A DNA stretch of 15,706 bases, taken from Bacillota bacterium (GTDB lineage Bacteria > Bacillota > Clostridia > Christensenellales > Borkfalkiaceae). The translations under genes and the position numbers were made by a program. Below the pieces are notes generated by a model. That model was not told the origin of the DNA, did no database searches, and worked only from the letters and a program-made list of their open reading frames with translations. The stretch is taken from assembly GCA_023403375.1 (NCBI GenBank), contig JAEYEN010000018.1:1-15706 (forward strand). The letters are read 5' to 3'. Below, piece after piece: positions 1 to 6,627 of the stretch (within the stretch, counting starts at the first letter, position 1; every line of letters starts with the position of its first letter).

Positions 1-2
1 CG

Positions 3-1139
3 GCAAACAGCAACTATACCAGAACCGCTGCTTCTTACAATAAACTTTACGCTTATAAGGCGGGCGAAGAAGTAAAAGAAATTTTCGACGGCGAAGAAAC
101 TAAAACTTCATACGAAATCTCTTTGAATAAAGGCGGATACGTTTATTACACCGCGGCAAAAACCGTTTCTATGAACGAATCTGTCGGCTACGTTGCAAGC
201 GTGGAAGAACTTTATAACGGTGAAGCGGGCAGCAGAGTGTTAAACTCTTCTTATGCGGACGCTAAAAACGTTATCGTCGGCAAAGACGAAGTTTATACGG
301 TAAGTTCCGATAACGGCGACGTGAGAAAGGTAAGTCTTATTGACAACGGCGCCAAAGCCGAAAAGAAAGTCGCAAGCATAAACTCTGCAAGCACTTTGCT
401 TTTCGTTAACGGCGAATACCTTTATTATCTTAACGGCAACACCAGGTTTGCAAGAATAAAACTTTCCGTCGAGGACGCGAAAGAACAGGTTATATCGGAC
501 GCGGCGGTGCCCACCGAATGGTATATGCCGATTTTAAGGGGCGAATACGCTTTCTACGTAGATAATTCCGAAATAGGTTGCAACTACGTTAAAACGGTAA
601 AACTTTCGGACGCAAACCTTAAAGATAAAGAAGAAGACGACGAAACGGTCTATTACTTCGACGGCGTTGTTTCGCTTGCGATAATGGCAGCGGACGATAA
701 GCCCGTATACTTCAAAGCGCTTGTAGACGACGTTACCGCAAACCTTAAAAACGGACAGATTGTTTTCGATAAGGACGACGACGGCAACGTAATTCTCAAA
801 GACGGTAAACCCGTTTGCGAAAGAATAGAAAAGGCGGAAGCCGCTTATTCCGCACTTACCGACGATATGAAGAAAAAGGTGGAAGAAGCCACGCTTACCA
901 ACTATAAAAATTACAGCAAGGCTTTGGAAATCTCCAAAACGCTTTATGGACTTAACGGCTTCGATAACCTTTCTTCGGCGGAAAAAGACGCTCTTCGCGA
1001 TACCGCTTATGCAGATAGTAAGAGCGCGATTGAATCGCTTAAAAAATCCAAAGATTATACCGCTTCGGTTGTTCGCGCATTGTTTGCAGAAAATATGAAC
1101 TGGTACTATCAGAAAGCGACCCAATATTTTAAAAACTAA
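3..1139 (+). CDS. C-terminal part of a beta-propeller-like protein with a helical tail (5' end outside window)
   Basis: The reading frame is open from the left edge, so the gene starts upstream and about 378 residues are visible. The first two thirds consist of repeated short beta-type units with aromatic cores (YVYYT, YLYYLNG, YAFYVD, VYYFDG) spaced roughly 45-60 residues apart. This resembles the DUF5050/TolB-like propellers common in Clostridia surface lipoproteins. The last ~140 residues are charged and helical and contain a unit of the type AEAAYSALTDDMKKKVEE, which resembles the AYDALT..QK..V repeats of Firmicute cell-surface proteins. It ends in ..QYFKN with TAA, followed by a terminator at 1226-1255. 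The visible part has no membrane segment; any signal peptide or lipobox would be upstream. An extracytoplasmic location is inferred and the function is unknown. The TTG at 123 is not a convincing start, because coding character continues upstream of it and no ribosome site precedes it. Confidence 0.75.
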   Translation, partial: ANSNYTRTAASYNKLYAYKAGEEVKEIFDGEETKTSYEISLNKGGYVYYTAAKTVSMNESVGYVASVEELYNGEAGSRVLNSSYADAKNVIVGKDEVYTVSSDNGDVRKVSLIDNGAKAEKKVASINSASTLLFVNGEYLYYLNGNTRFARIKLSVEDAKEQVISDAAVPTEWYMPILRGEYAFYVDNSEIGCNYVKTVKLSDANLKDKEEDDETVYYFDGVVSLAIMAADDKPVYFKALVDDVTANLKNGQIVFDKDDDGNVILKDGKPVCERIEKAEAAYSALTDDMKKKVEEATLTNYKNYSKALEISKTLYGLNGFDNLSSAEKDALRDTAYADSKSAIESLKKSKDYTASVVRALFAENMNWYYQKATQYFKN

Positions 1140-1225
1140 AAGGTTTTTATATTGCGGCGCAAAAAAGTAAATCTTACAAAACAAAATAAATTAAAGAATA
1201 ATAAAATATAAAGCAAAACAAAACA

Positions 1226-1255
1226 AAAAACCCGCGAAACAAACGCGGGTTTTTG
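1226..1255 (+). terminator. Intrinsic terminator of the propeller-like gene
   Basis: An 11-base stem (AAAAACCCGCG / CGCGGGTTTTT) encloses a 7-base A-rich loop and runs into a T tract. It lies 87 bases after the stop at 1139, so it should end the upstream transcript and isolate spo0A. Confidence 0.85.
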
Positions 1256-1690
1256 CTTTGTAAATTTTATCAAAAAACTACCGCCGGTTGGAGCGGCAGA
1301 ATTAAAAATTCTTAAATAAAAGAAATCTTACTATGATTATTTGTCGTAGGAATAATAAAGTTAAATTTTCAAATTGCGCTTTACGGCAATAAATAAACAG
1401 CTTGCAAAACCATTTACAAAAATTTTGCGGGGAGGTTATTTTTTTGCTTTTTTAATTTTAAAGGCTAAATAAAAACCTAAACTATAAATTCGTCAAAATT
1501 CGCAAAAATAAGACAAAATTTTCCTGAAATTACCAATTTTTCAACATGAAAATCAATTATGTACAAAAATAAATTGTCAAGTTTTGGCGTTTTAAGTGGC
1601 AAAAAAAACTATTTTTTTGAAAAATCGACATTAAAATTCAGAAATCAATTTAAAATCGGGTTTTTGTACAAATATTTTGTTGTAAACGCT
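1256..1690. other. AT-rich intergenic stretch upstream of spo0A, no gene seen
   Basis: This stretch is very AT rich and holds no open frame with coding character on either strand. Two near copies of TGTACAAA are visible (around 1560 and 1665). There is one minus-strand heptamer TGTCGAT at 1624-1630, one mismatch from the Spo0A box TGTCGAA. It may hold regulatory sites for spo0A, but I recognise no structured RNA here. Confidence 0.4.
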
Positions 1691-1718
1691 TTGAAAAATG
1701 AAAATTTTGTAGTACAAT
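1680..1718 (+). promoter_or_regulatory. SigA-like promoter of spo0A with an overlapping cre-like site
   Basis: TTGAAA (1691-1696) and TACAAT (1713-1718) are separated by 16 bases, giving a start about 35 bases before the spo0A ATG. Overlapping the -35, bases 1680-1695 (TTGTAAACGCTTTGAA) match the catabolite-response consensus WTGNAANCGNWWNCAW with one mismatch (GA instead of CA). This would allow CcpA repression by occlusion of the -35. The promoter call is fairly good; the cre site is an inference from consensus only. Confidence 0.5.
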
Positions 1719-1758
1719 GTATATAATCAAAAAAAATTGCGCAAAAAGGAAGGAGTTT

Positions 1759-2532
1759 ATGAGTAAAAAGACAGTAATTATTTTACAAGACACAACTTGT
1801 AGTTCGAAGGAACTAGAAACGGAATTTTCCGAGGACGACAGGTTTACGGTTATCGGTGCGGACAGCGACGTTGAGAGTGCGTTGCAAAACATTGAAAACA
1901 GTAAACCTGATTTTTTAATTACGGAAATTGTTCTGCCGAAATGCGACGGGCTATACGTTATAGACAAAACGCGCAAATGCAGTCCGCAGACCAAGATAAT
2001 AGTTCTGAGCGTTTTAAGTTCGGAAGAAGTTATTATGAAGTCTATGGAAGCGGGCGCCGAATATTTTATGGCAAAGCCGTATAACGCAAACATTTTAAAA
2101 GACCGCGTAGCAGGGCTTTCGGGCGAAGAAGTAGCGGAAGAAGAAAGGTTAGAAAAAGCGGAGTTCAGAGAAACAAGACGTCGTACGTCGTTAGAAGAAA
2201 AGATAAGTAACATATTTATCAACGTGGGAATACCGCCGCACATCAAAGGGTATTCTTTTTTGAGAGAGGGGGTTAAAATGGCGGTGGAAAATCCGTCGAT
2301 AATAAACAATATAACTAAAAAGTTATATCCTGAAATAGGAAAAAGATATTCTACCACGGCAAGCAAGGTAGAAAGAGCGATACGCCACGCAATAGAAGTC
2401 GCGTGGAACAGGGGAAGAATAGAAAGTATAAATTCGATATTAGGGGTAAGGGCTTACGTCGGTGCGGAAAAACCGACTAACGGAGAATTTATCGCACTTG
2501 TTGCGGACAAAATGCTTTTAGAAAGAGCGTAA
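1759..2532 (+). CDS. spo0A: Spo0A, master sporulation response regulator, with an atypical phosphorylation site
   Basis: This 257-residue protein has a receiver domain (about 4-120), a charged linker, and the Spo0A-specific DNA-binding domain (about 143-257). The C-terminal domain is near-diagnostic, with the stretches HIKGY, TASKVERAIRHAIEVAW and KPTN.EFIA.VADK. Spo0A normally receives phosphate from the phosphorelay or orphan kinases on Asp56 and then binds TGTCGAA boxes to start sporulation. Here the first 60 residues align without gaps to B. subtilis Spo0A as I recall it. Position 56 is Glu (codon GAA at 1924, context LITEIVLP) instead of Asp, and position 10 is Gln instead of Asp. Asp11, Ser84 (switch Ser/Thr) and Lys106 (KPY) remain. 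The start was chosen at 1759 because AAGGAGG precedes it by a few bases; an in-frame upstream start at 1717 lies on the promoter. Identity as Spo0A is secure; its mode of activation is uncertain. Confidence 0.95.
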   Translation: MSKKTVIILQDTTCSSKELETEFSEDDRFTVIGADSDVESALQNIENSKPDFLITEIVLPKCDGLYVIDKTRKCSPQTKIIVLSVLSSEEVIMKSMEAGAEYFMAKPYNANILKDRVAGLSGEEVAEEERLEKAEFRETRRRTSLEEKISNIFINVGIPPHIKGYSFLREGVKMAVENPSIINNITKKLYPEIGKRYSTTASKVERAIRHAIEVAWNRGRIESINSILGVRAYVGAEKPTNGEFIALVADKMLLERA

Positions 2533-2566
2533 AAACAAAAAAAAGAAAAAAAGAATAAAAAAACAG

Positions 2567-2595
2567 TTTACAAATGGTTATCATATAGTTATAAT
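2567..2595 (+). promoter_or_regulatory. SigA-like promoter for the zinc-ribbon/veg unit
   Basis: TTTACA (2567-2572), a 17-base spacer and a perfect TATAAT (2590-2595) lie 86 bases before the zinc-ribbon gene. There is no convincing terminator hairpin between the spo0A stop and this promoter, so some readthrough from spo0A is also possible. Confidence 0.75.
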
Positions 2596-2680
2596 ATAGC
2601 AACGAGAAAAGCAGCGCTGACAAAACGGACGCTTTTCAAAGAGATATATTATATATGATGTTAGACGGAGAGTTTAAATT

Positions 2681-3214
2681 ATGGCTACCAAGTACGTTTT
2701 GTGTCCCAGATGTGAACTTAACTATATAAAAGAAGGCGAAGAGTATTGCGACGTTTGTAAAGCGGAACTTAAAAAAGGTCCGCAACTTATTTTCGCCGTG
2801 GACGAAGAAGAACCGGAAACGATGATGCTTTGTCCCGTTTGCCACCACAATTATATTAAAGAAGGCGAGCAGATGTGCGCTAAATGCGCCGAAGAGGCCG
2901 ATTATAAAAACGATCAGGTAGATATGGATAAGGACGAAGAATGGAAAAACTTCATGGACGAAGACGAAGAAGAGGAAGAAGAAAGCGAAGAAATGCTTTC
3001 CTTAAATAAACTCGCCGAAGAAGAAGGTTCCGAGATGTTCAAAGACGAAGACCTTGAAGAAGACGAAGACATCGAAGAAGAACCTGTCGACGACGATGAA
3101 GACGACTTCGATTACGGCGACATCGACCAGTCAGACTTTGAAGAAGACGAAGACGACGAGGACGATGAAACCGACGAAGAAGATGAAGATTACGAAGAGG
3201 ACGAAAAAAAGTAA
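2681..3214 (+). CDS. Double zinc-ribbon protein with a long acidic tail, function unknown
   Basis: This is a 177-residue protein. Residues 6-30 and 49-73 are two copies of the same unit: CPRC..NYIKEGE..CDVC (Cys 8, 11, 23, 26) and CPVC..NYIKEGE..CAKC (Cys 51, 54, 66, 69). Each should bind one zinc ion. From about residue 80 to the end the chain is almost entirely Asp and Glu with short interruptions (LNKLAEEEG, FDYGDIDQSDF). It has no signal peptide or membrane segment, so it is probably cytoplasmic. GGAG lies 10 bases before the ATG. It shares a promoter and probably a transcript with veg, 39 bases downstream. Zinc ribbons plus an acidic tail suggest a nucleic-acid or RNA-polymerase partner, or a nucleic-acid mimic, but this is speculation and I do not recognise the family. 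Confidence 0.8.
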   Translation: MATKYVLCPRCELNYIKEGEEYCDVCKAELKKGPQLIFAVDEEEPETMMLCPVCHHNYIKEGEQMCAKCAEEADYKNDQVDMDKDEEWKNFMDEDEEEEEESEEMLSLNKLAEEEGSEMFKDEDLEEDEDIEEEPVDDDEDDFDYGDIDQSDFEEDEDDEDDETDEEDEDYEEDEKK

Positions 3215-3253
3215 GTCGGGTATAAAAAAATTAAATACGGCAATAATAGTCGT

Positions 3254-3523
3254 ATGATTAAATGCAGTTCAACGGTATCCGAAGCAAAAGAAGCGATTAA
3301 GAAAATGCAAAGCAAACCGCTTACGGTTACTTTAAATCTCGGCAGAAACAAATATCTGAAATTTGAAGGCAAACTCACGGGTATTTATCCCGCGCTTTTC
3401 ACGGTTTCGCCTTTCGATAAAAATTTCTGCGGAAAAACTTCTTATTCCTATTCGGAATATCTTTGCGGCAGAGTTCGGCTTAGCCCGAGCGACGACCGAT
3501 ACCTTTCGGAAAACAAAAAGTAA
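3254..3523 (+). CDS. veg: Veg family protein
   Basis: This is an 89-residue protein matching the short Veg (DUF1021) family. It has an N-terminal helix, then KPLTVTLNLGRNKYLKFEG, then a Y-P-x-x-F strand (GIYPALFTV) and the conserved SYSYSEYL, followed by a C-terminal beta strand. B. subtilis Veg (86 residues) has the equivalents KRLTLKANGGRRKT, TYPSVFV and SYSYADIL. In Bacillus veg lies between yabG and ispE and affects biofilm formation; here it likewise lies just upstream of sipL-ispE. The only possible start in this frame after the preceding gene's stop is the ATG at 3254, yet no Shine-Dalgarno is visible before it (context ATAATAGTCGT-ATG). It may depend on translation of the upstream gene or on leaderless initiation. 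A terminator follows immediately. Confidence 0.88.
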   Translation: MIKCSSTVSEAKEAIKKMQSKPLTVTLNLGRNKYLKFEGKLTGIYPALFTVSPFDKNFCGKTSYSYSEYLCGRVRLSPSDDRYLSENKK

Positions 3524-3525
3524 AA

Positions 3526-3558
3526 TAAAAAACGGAAACTACGGTTTCCGTTTTTTTT
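3526..3558 (+). terminator. Intrinsic terminator after veg
   Basis: A 9-base stem AACGGAAAC / GTTTCCGTT (3531-3539 with 3544-3552) has a 4-base TACG loop and an 8-T tract. It begins a few bases after the veg stop codon. Confidence 0.9.
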
Positions 3559-3833
3559 GTTGAAAAGACGCGGCTTTTTTGCGGCGGTGTGGCTTTTTGC
3601 AGTTGTGAAGCGGCTTTTACGTTAGATGTTCTGCGGGGTCATTTTACAGGACTATTTTATAGAGCGGTTTTGATGCGGCTTAATTTCAGGCTTTTTTAAT
3701 TGCCGCTTTGCGGGCGGCGTTTGGAGAAACGGCGCTTTTTAAAAATTTTGCCTGCGGTATCTTTATAGATTTTCGTGCATAAATTTAAAAACGCAAAAAT
3801 AGAATATATTGATAAAACAAAGTGGAGGGAAAA
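3559..3833 (+). other. Intergenic leader upstream of the sipL-like gene
   Basis: About 275 bases carry no coding character but several imperfect copies of GCGGCTTTTT (for example near 3570, 3619 and 3676) and one TAGAGCGGTT (3660-3669), a motif seen again in two other gaps of this window. No clean SigA promoter is visible. The ribosome site GGAGG at 3824-3828 belongs to the gene at 3834. Confidence 0.4.
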
Positions 3834-5339
3834 ATGGCTGTTAAACCTGTATATGAAAACTTTTGCGTTTGCGAAAAGAAAACCGAGAAAATCAAACAAT
3901 TGAAAATAGAGTGTAAAACCGACTTATTGACGGACGAAATCAAAAAGGTTTTGTGCGTAGAAGTCTTTTTGGGAAAAACCGATAGTTCCGTTTCGGGCGG
4001 CAACCTTAAATACAGCGGCAACGCGCTATTTACCGTAATTTATACCGACGCAAACGGCGAAACCAGAAAGACCGAGTGCGGTGTGGAATATTCCGATACT
4101 GTTCCTACGGAACTTAAAGATAACGACAGGGTCAGCGTTTCCGTAACAGAAGAAAAGTGCGGCGCGGACTCCGTGGGCGCGCGGCTTGTCGTTTTTGCAT
4201 ACGTTTCGGTAGAAACAAGCGTTTGTAGCAATTCGGAAGTCGGGTATCTTACCGATGGCGAAGACATAGTAACCGATAAAAAGGAAGAAACGGTAGTCAG
4301 AAATTACGGGGTTAAAAACTGTTCGTTCCCCATAGAAGAGCAGTTCAGCGTAGCGTTTCCCATAAAAGAAGTGCTTTATCAGAAAGCGCGCGCGGTGGTA
4401 ACGGCGGTGCAGTGCGGCGTAGGCACGATAATAGTCGACGGAGAAGTTTTCGTTGCCGCACTTTTGTTGCAAAATAACGAAAAAAGCGATATAATAAAAG
4501 AAGAAAAAATTATACCGTTCAGGGTAGAGATAGAATACGAAGAAGCAATGCCCGCAATGCGCGCGGTGGCAACCGTTAAAGAAAAATCTTTCAAGACGGA
4601 CGTTACCGTAGACGAAGAACGGGGCGAAAGCACGATTGCGCTTTCTCTGTTATTATATTTCGACGGCGAAGCGTTTTCCGAAGAAAGCGTGTCCGTGGTA
4701 AAAGACCTGTTTAGCACGACGGAAGAACTGTCGGCGGAATACGGCGATTGCGAATTTATAAAACCGATGGAAATAAGAACGTGCAGAGAAAGAATAAGCG
4801 GCAGGGCGGCGGCTAATATCCCCGACGGCGCGCGTATTCTCGCCGTTGGTTGCGAACGCGCGGATATAACGTCTTTCAAGGCGAAAGACGACGGAATGAC
4901 GCTTGTCGGCGTTCTGACGATGAAAGCCTTTTTCGCGGACGCGGACGGCACGGAATTTTCGATAAACGTCGAAAGCCCGTTTGAAACGGAAACCGACTGC
5001 GTGCTTCCCGAATGTTGTAACGTAAGGCTTAAAGTAAACGCGGTAAACGGCGGGGCGCGGATTGTTTCTTCTGACGAAATAGAAACGGGCGCGGAACTGA
5101 TTATAACCGTTTATGCGGACGAAAAGTGCGCGTTCAGATACGTTAAAGACGTTAAAAGTCTGGGCGAGAAAAAGCACAATAATTCGGCGATAAGCGTATA
5201 TATACCAAGAGAGGGCGAAGAACTCTGGTCGCTTGCCAAAAGACTTTCGGTCTGTCCCGAAAACCTGCTCTCTTCCAACAAAGAACTGCAATTCCCGTTG
5301 ACGGGTAAAGAAAGAATAGTCATTTACAGACAAAACTGA
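3834..5339 (+). CDS. sipL: SPOCS (DUF3794) and LysM protein, SipL-like spore coat assembly protein
   Basis: This 501-residue protein has a long beta-rich region of SPOCS/DUF3794 type, with repeated strands such as LKIECKT..L..EIKKVLCVEVFLG and VTVDEERGESTIALSLLLYF. A C-terminal LysM-type module (about residue 451 to the end) reads SVYIPREGEELWSLAKRLSV and ends in IVIYRQN. In Clostridioides difficile SipL has the same order and a similar length. There it binds SpoIVA through the LysM domain to encase the forespore in coat, in the mother cell. The adjacency veg - SPOCS/LysM - ispE supports the assignment. I start it at ATG 3834, which has GGAGG 5 bases upstream; the GTG at 3822 overlaps that ribosome site. 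It has no signal peptide or membrane segment, as expected for a mother-cell cytoplasmic protein. Orthology to SipL, as against another SPOCS protein, is likely but not proven. Confidence 0.8.
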   Translation: MAVKPVYENFCVCEKKTEKIKQLKIECKTDLLTDEIKKVLCVEVFLGKTDSSVSGGNLKYSGNALFTVIYTDANGETRKTECGVEYSDTVPTELKDNDRVSVSVTEEKCGADSVGARLVVFAYVSVETSVCSNSEVGYLTDGEDIVTDKKEETVVRNYGVKNCSFPIEEQFSVAFPIKEVLYQKARAVVTAVQCGVGTIIVDGEVFVAALLLQNNEKSDIIKEEKIIPFRVEIEYEEAMPAMRAVATVKEKSFKTDVTVDEERGESTIALSLLLYFDGEAFSEESVSVVKDLFSTTEELSAEYGDCEFIKPMEIRTCRERISGRAAANIPDGARILAVGCERADITSFKAKDDGMTLVGVLTMKAFFADADGTEFSINVESPFETETDCVLPECCNVRLKVNAVNGGARIVSSDEIETGAELIITVYADEKCAFRYVKDVKSLGEKKHNNSAISVYIPREGEELWSLAKRLSVCPENLLSSNKELQFPLTGKERIVIYRQN

Positions 5340-5373
5340 AAAAACGTCATTAAAAGGTCGTTACGTGTAAAAA

Positions 5374-5401
5374 CCGTCGGATACCGAACAGGTACCGACG
5401 G
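5374..5401 (+). promoter_or_regulatory. Strong hairpin between sipL and ispE
   Basis: CCGTCGG-A-TACC pairs with GGTA-CCGACGG: eleven base pairs, one bulged A and a 5-base GAACA loop. No T tract follows, so it is not a standard terminator. It sits 73 bases before the ispE start and could be an attenuator or an mRNA processing or stability element separating a sporulation gene from a housekeeping gene. Confidence 0.55.
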
Positions 5402-5473
5402 ATATAATAGCCGACACATAACGGATATAAACAAAGACAATAAATAAAAACAAAATCGGAAAAAGGCGTACGA

Positions 5474-6322
5474 ATGAGAAGAATAAAAACAAGAATACCT
5501 GCAAAAATCAATCTTACGTTAGACGTAGTCGGCAACGAAAAGGGTTATCATAATATAAATTCTTTGGTTACGAGCATAGACGTTTATGACGAAATAACCG
5601 TTAAAGAGAGAAAGGACGACTCGATAACGCTTGTTGAAACGGGGATAAAGAGCGGGTGTATGCTGCCCGATAACAATGCGTTCAAGGCGGCAAAACTGTT
5701 CAAAGAACATTATTCCACGCAGGGTGTAGATATAATTTTAAACAAGAAAATCCCCGTCGGCGGCGGGCTTGGCGGCTCTTCCGCGGATATAGCGGGCGTT
5801 TTGAAAGCAATGAACGAGTTGTTCTGCCTGAACGTGGACGTTAAACCGTTTGCCAACAGTCTTGGCAGCGATTCGGGCTATATGACCGACGGCGGGCTTG
5901 CCGTTCTGCACGGCAGGGGCGATATTGTAGAAAAAATCGACGGTAAACTTAAACTTTATCTGATAATTATTACCGAAGAGAAAATGGTTTCGGCAAAAAC
6001 GGGTTATGCGCAATTCGACAAGCAGGGCAGAAAGTATATTCCCGCAACGGAAGACGCGGTAAACGAAATCAGAGGCGGCGGCGAACTCAAAGAGATTCTG
6101 GCTAAACTTAAAAACGACCTTTATCCTTCCGCAACGGAGATTTTGCCGGCAATCGCCGAAAACAAAAAACTTCTGGAAGAAGCCGGCGCGTTGAAAGCGG
6201 TTATGACGGGTAGCGGAAGCGCGGTTTACGGCGTGTTTGAAAACGTTGCAAAGCGAAACGCGGCGTTTAAGGAACTTGAAAAAATCATTCCGAACAAAAT
6301 TATAAAGGCGCAAACGCTATAA
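5474..6322 (+). CDS. ispE: 4-diphosphocytidyl-2-C-methyl-D-erythritol kinase
   Basis: This 282-residue GHMP kinase phosphorylates CDP-ME in the methylerythritol phosphate route to isoprenoid precursors, in the cytoplasm. Visible motifs are the substrate-loop start PAKINLTLDV with Lys11, the ATP-binding GHMP loop PVGGGLGGSSAD (94-105), the catalytic Asp133 in GSDSGYMTDGG, and the C-terminal TGSGSAVYG. In most IspE proteins the Asp133 segment reads G-x-D-V-P-F; here the Val-Pro is replaced by Ser-Gly, a mild oddity that keeps the Asp. The ATG at 5474 has only a weak AAGG upstream, but the protein aligns from its first residues. It lies 134 bases after sipL with no terminator between, so co-transcription is likely. 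A terminator follows at 6445. Confidence 0.93.
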   Translation: MRRIKTRIPAKINLTLDVVGNEKGYHNINSLVTSIDVYDEITVKERKDDSITLVETGIKSGCMLPDNNAFKAAKLFKEHYSTQGVDIILNKKIPVGGGLGGSSADIAGVLKAMNELFCLNVDVKPFANSLGSDSGYMTDGGLAVLHGRGDIVEKIDGKLKLYLIIITEEKMVSAKTGYAQFDKQGRKYIPATEDAVNEIRGGGELKEILAKLKNDLYPSATEILPAIAENKKLLEEAGALKAVMTGSGSAVYGVFENVAKRNAAFKELEKIIPNKIIKAQTL

Positions 6323-6444
6323 TTTCTCGCACACTATTCCAAAAGATACGTGCGGCAAAAACTTAGTGAAAAGTAGAGCGGTTCGATATATGCGGCACAA
6401 AAACGCCGTGATAAATTGCTCTAAGTTATTTCCTTAAAAATTTG

Positions 6445-6477
6445 AAAAAGCAGGCTTAACGCCTGCTTTTTGGTTTT
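6445..6477 (+). terminator. Intrinsic terminator of ispE
   Basis: An 11-base stem AAAAAGCAGGC / GCCTGCTTTTT with loop TTAAC is followed by GGTTTTT. The A-rich left arm means it could also act on the opposite strand. Confidence 0.9.
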
Positions 6478-6528
6478 TAAATCGGCTTTATAAACCGATT
6501 TAACCGTGCGGAAAGCCTGTCTGTAAGT

Positions 6529-6557
6529 AAAAAGCAGGGCGCCATAACGCACCCTGC
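6529..6557 (-). terminator. Intrinsic terminator of the radC-gltX operon
   Basis: Read on the minus strand, GCAGGG(T)GC pairs with GC(G)CCCTGC around a short loop and runs directly into TTTTT. It lies about 70 bases past the gltX stop. Confidence 0.8.
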
Positions 6558-6627
6558 CGATTATTTTAATTATCGTTTAATCAGTTGATATTTATTGGTT
6601 TTTAACAGTCTTGCTTAAAGTATCGAA

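Larger units (their letters stand above)
6323..6627. other. Convergent intergenic region between ispE and gltX
   Basis: No gene is seen. The region holds the ispE terminator, the gltX terminator and, between them, a near-perfect inverted repeat at 6479-6501 (AAATCGG..CCGATTT). On the left side there is a TAGAGCGGTT..TGCGGC motif (6374-6396) like one upstream of sipL. Confidence 0.6.

Noticed and set aside
1717..1758. Upstream in-frame start for Spo0A
   Set aside because: It lies on the predicted -10 and transcript start and has no ribosome site. The ATG at 1759 has AAGGAGG and gives an ungapped alignment with known Spo0A.
1650..2366. 238-codon open frame on the minus strand opposite spo0A
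   Set aside because: It is fully antisense to a secure Spo0A gene, has no ribosome site, and its Ser/Leu-rich product is what the reverse of that gene gives.
2935..3210. Purine-rich GAAGAC/GAAGAA run considered as a tandem DNA repeat
   Set aside because: The period is irregular and the run is explained by Asp/Glu codons in a real gene.
3054..3257. Lys/Thr-rich open frame overlapping the acidic tail
   Set aside because: It is a frame-shifted reading of the GAAGAC-type codons of the acidic gene and has no ribosome site or independent support.
3764..3790. SigE-like -10 (CATAAATT) upstream of the sipL-like gene
   Set aside because: It would fit mother-cell control, but no acceptable -35 lies at the right distance and the sequence is AT rich, so I do not list it as a promoter.
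4653..5333. 226-codon minus-strand frame within the sipL-like gene
   Set aside because: It is antisense to a well-supported gene and shows the Phe/Arg/Tyr bias of a reversed coding frame.
6350..6425. tRNA-like or structured RNA signal (GGTTCGATA and AACTTA..TAAGTT)
   Set aside because: No cloverleaf can be built. The outer pairing is short and broken by a large bulge.
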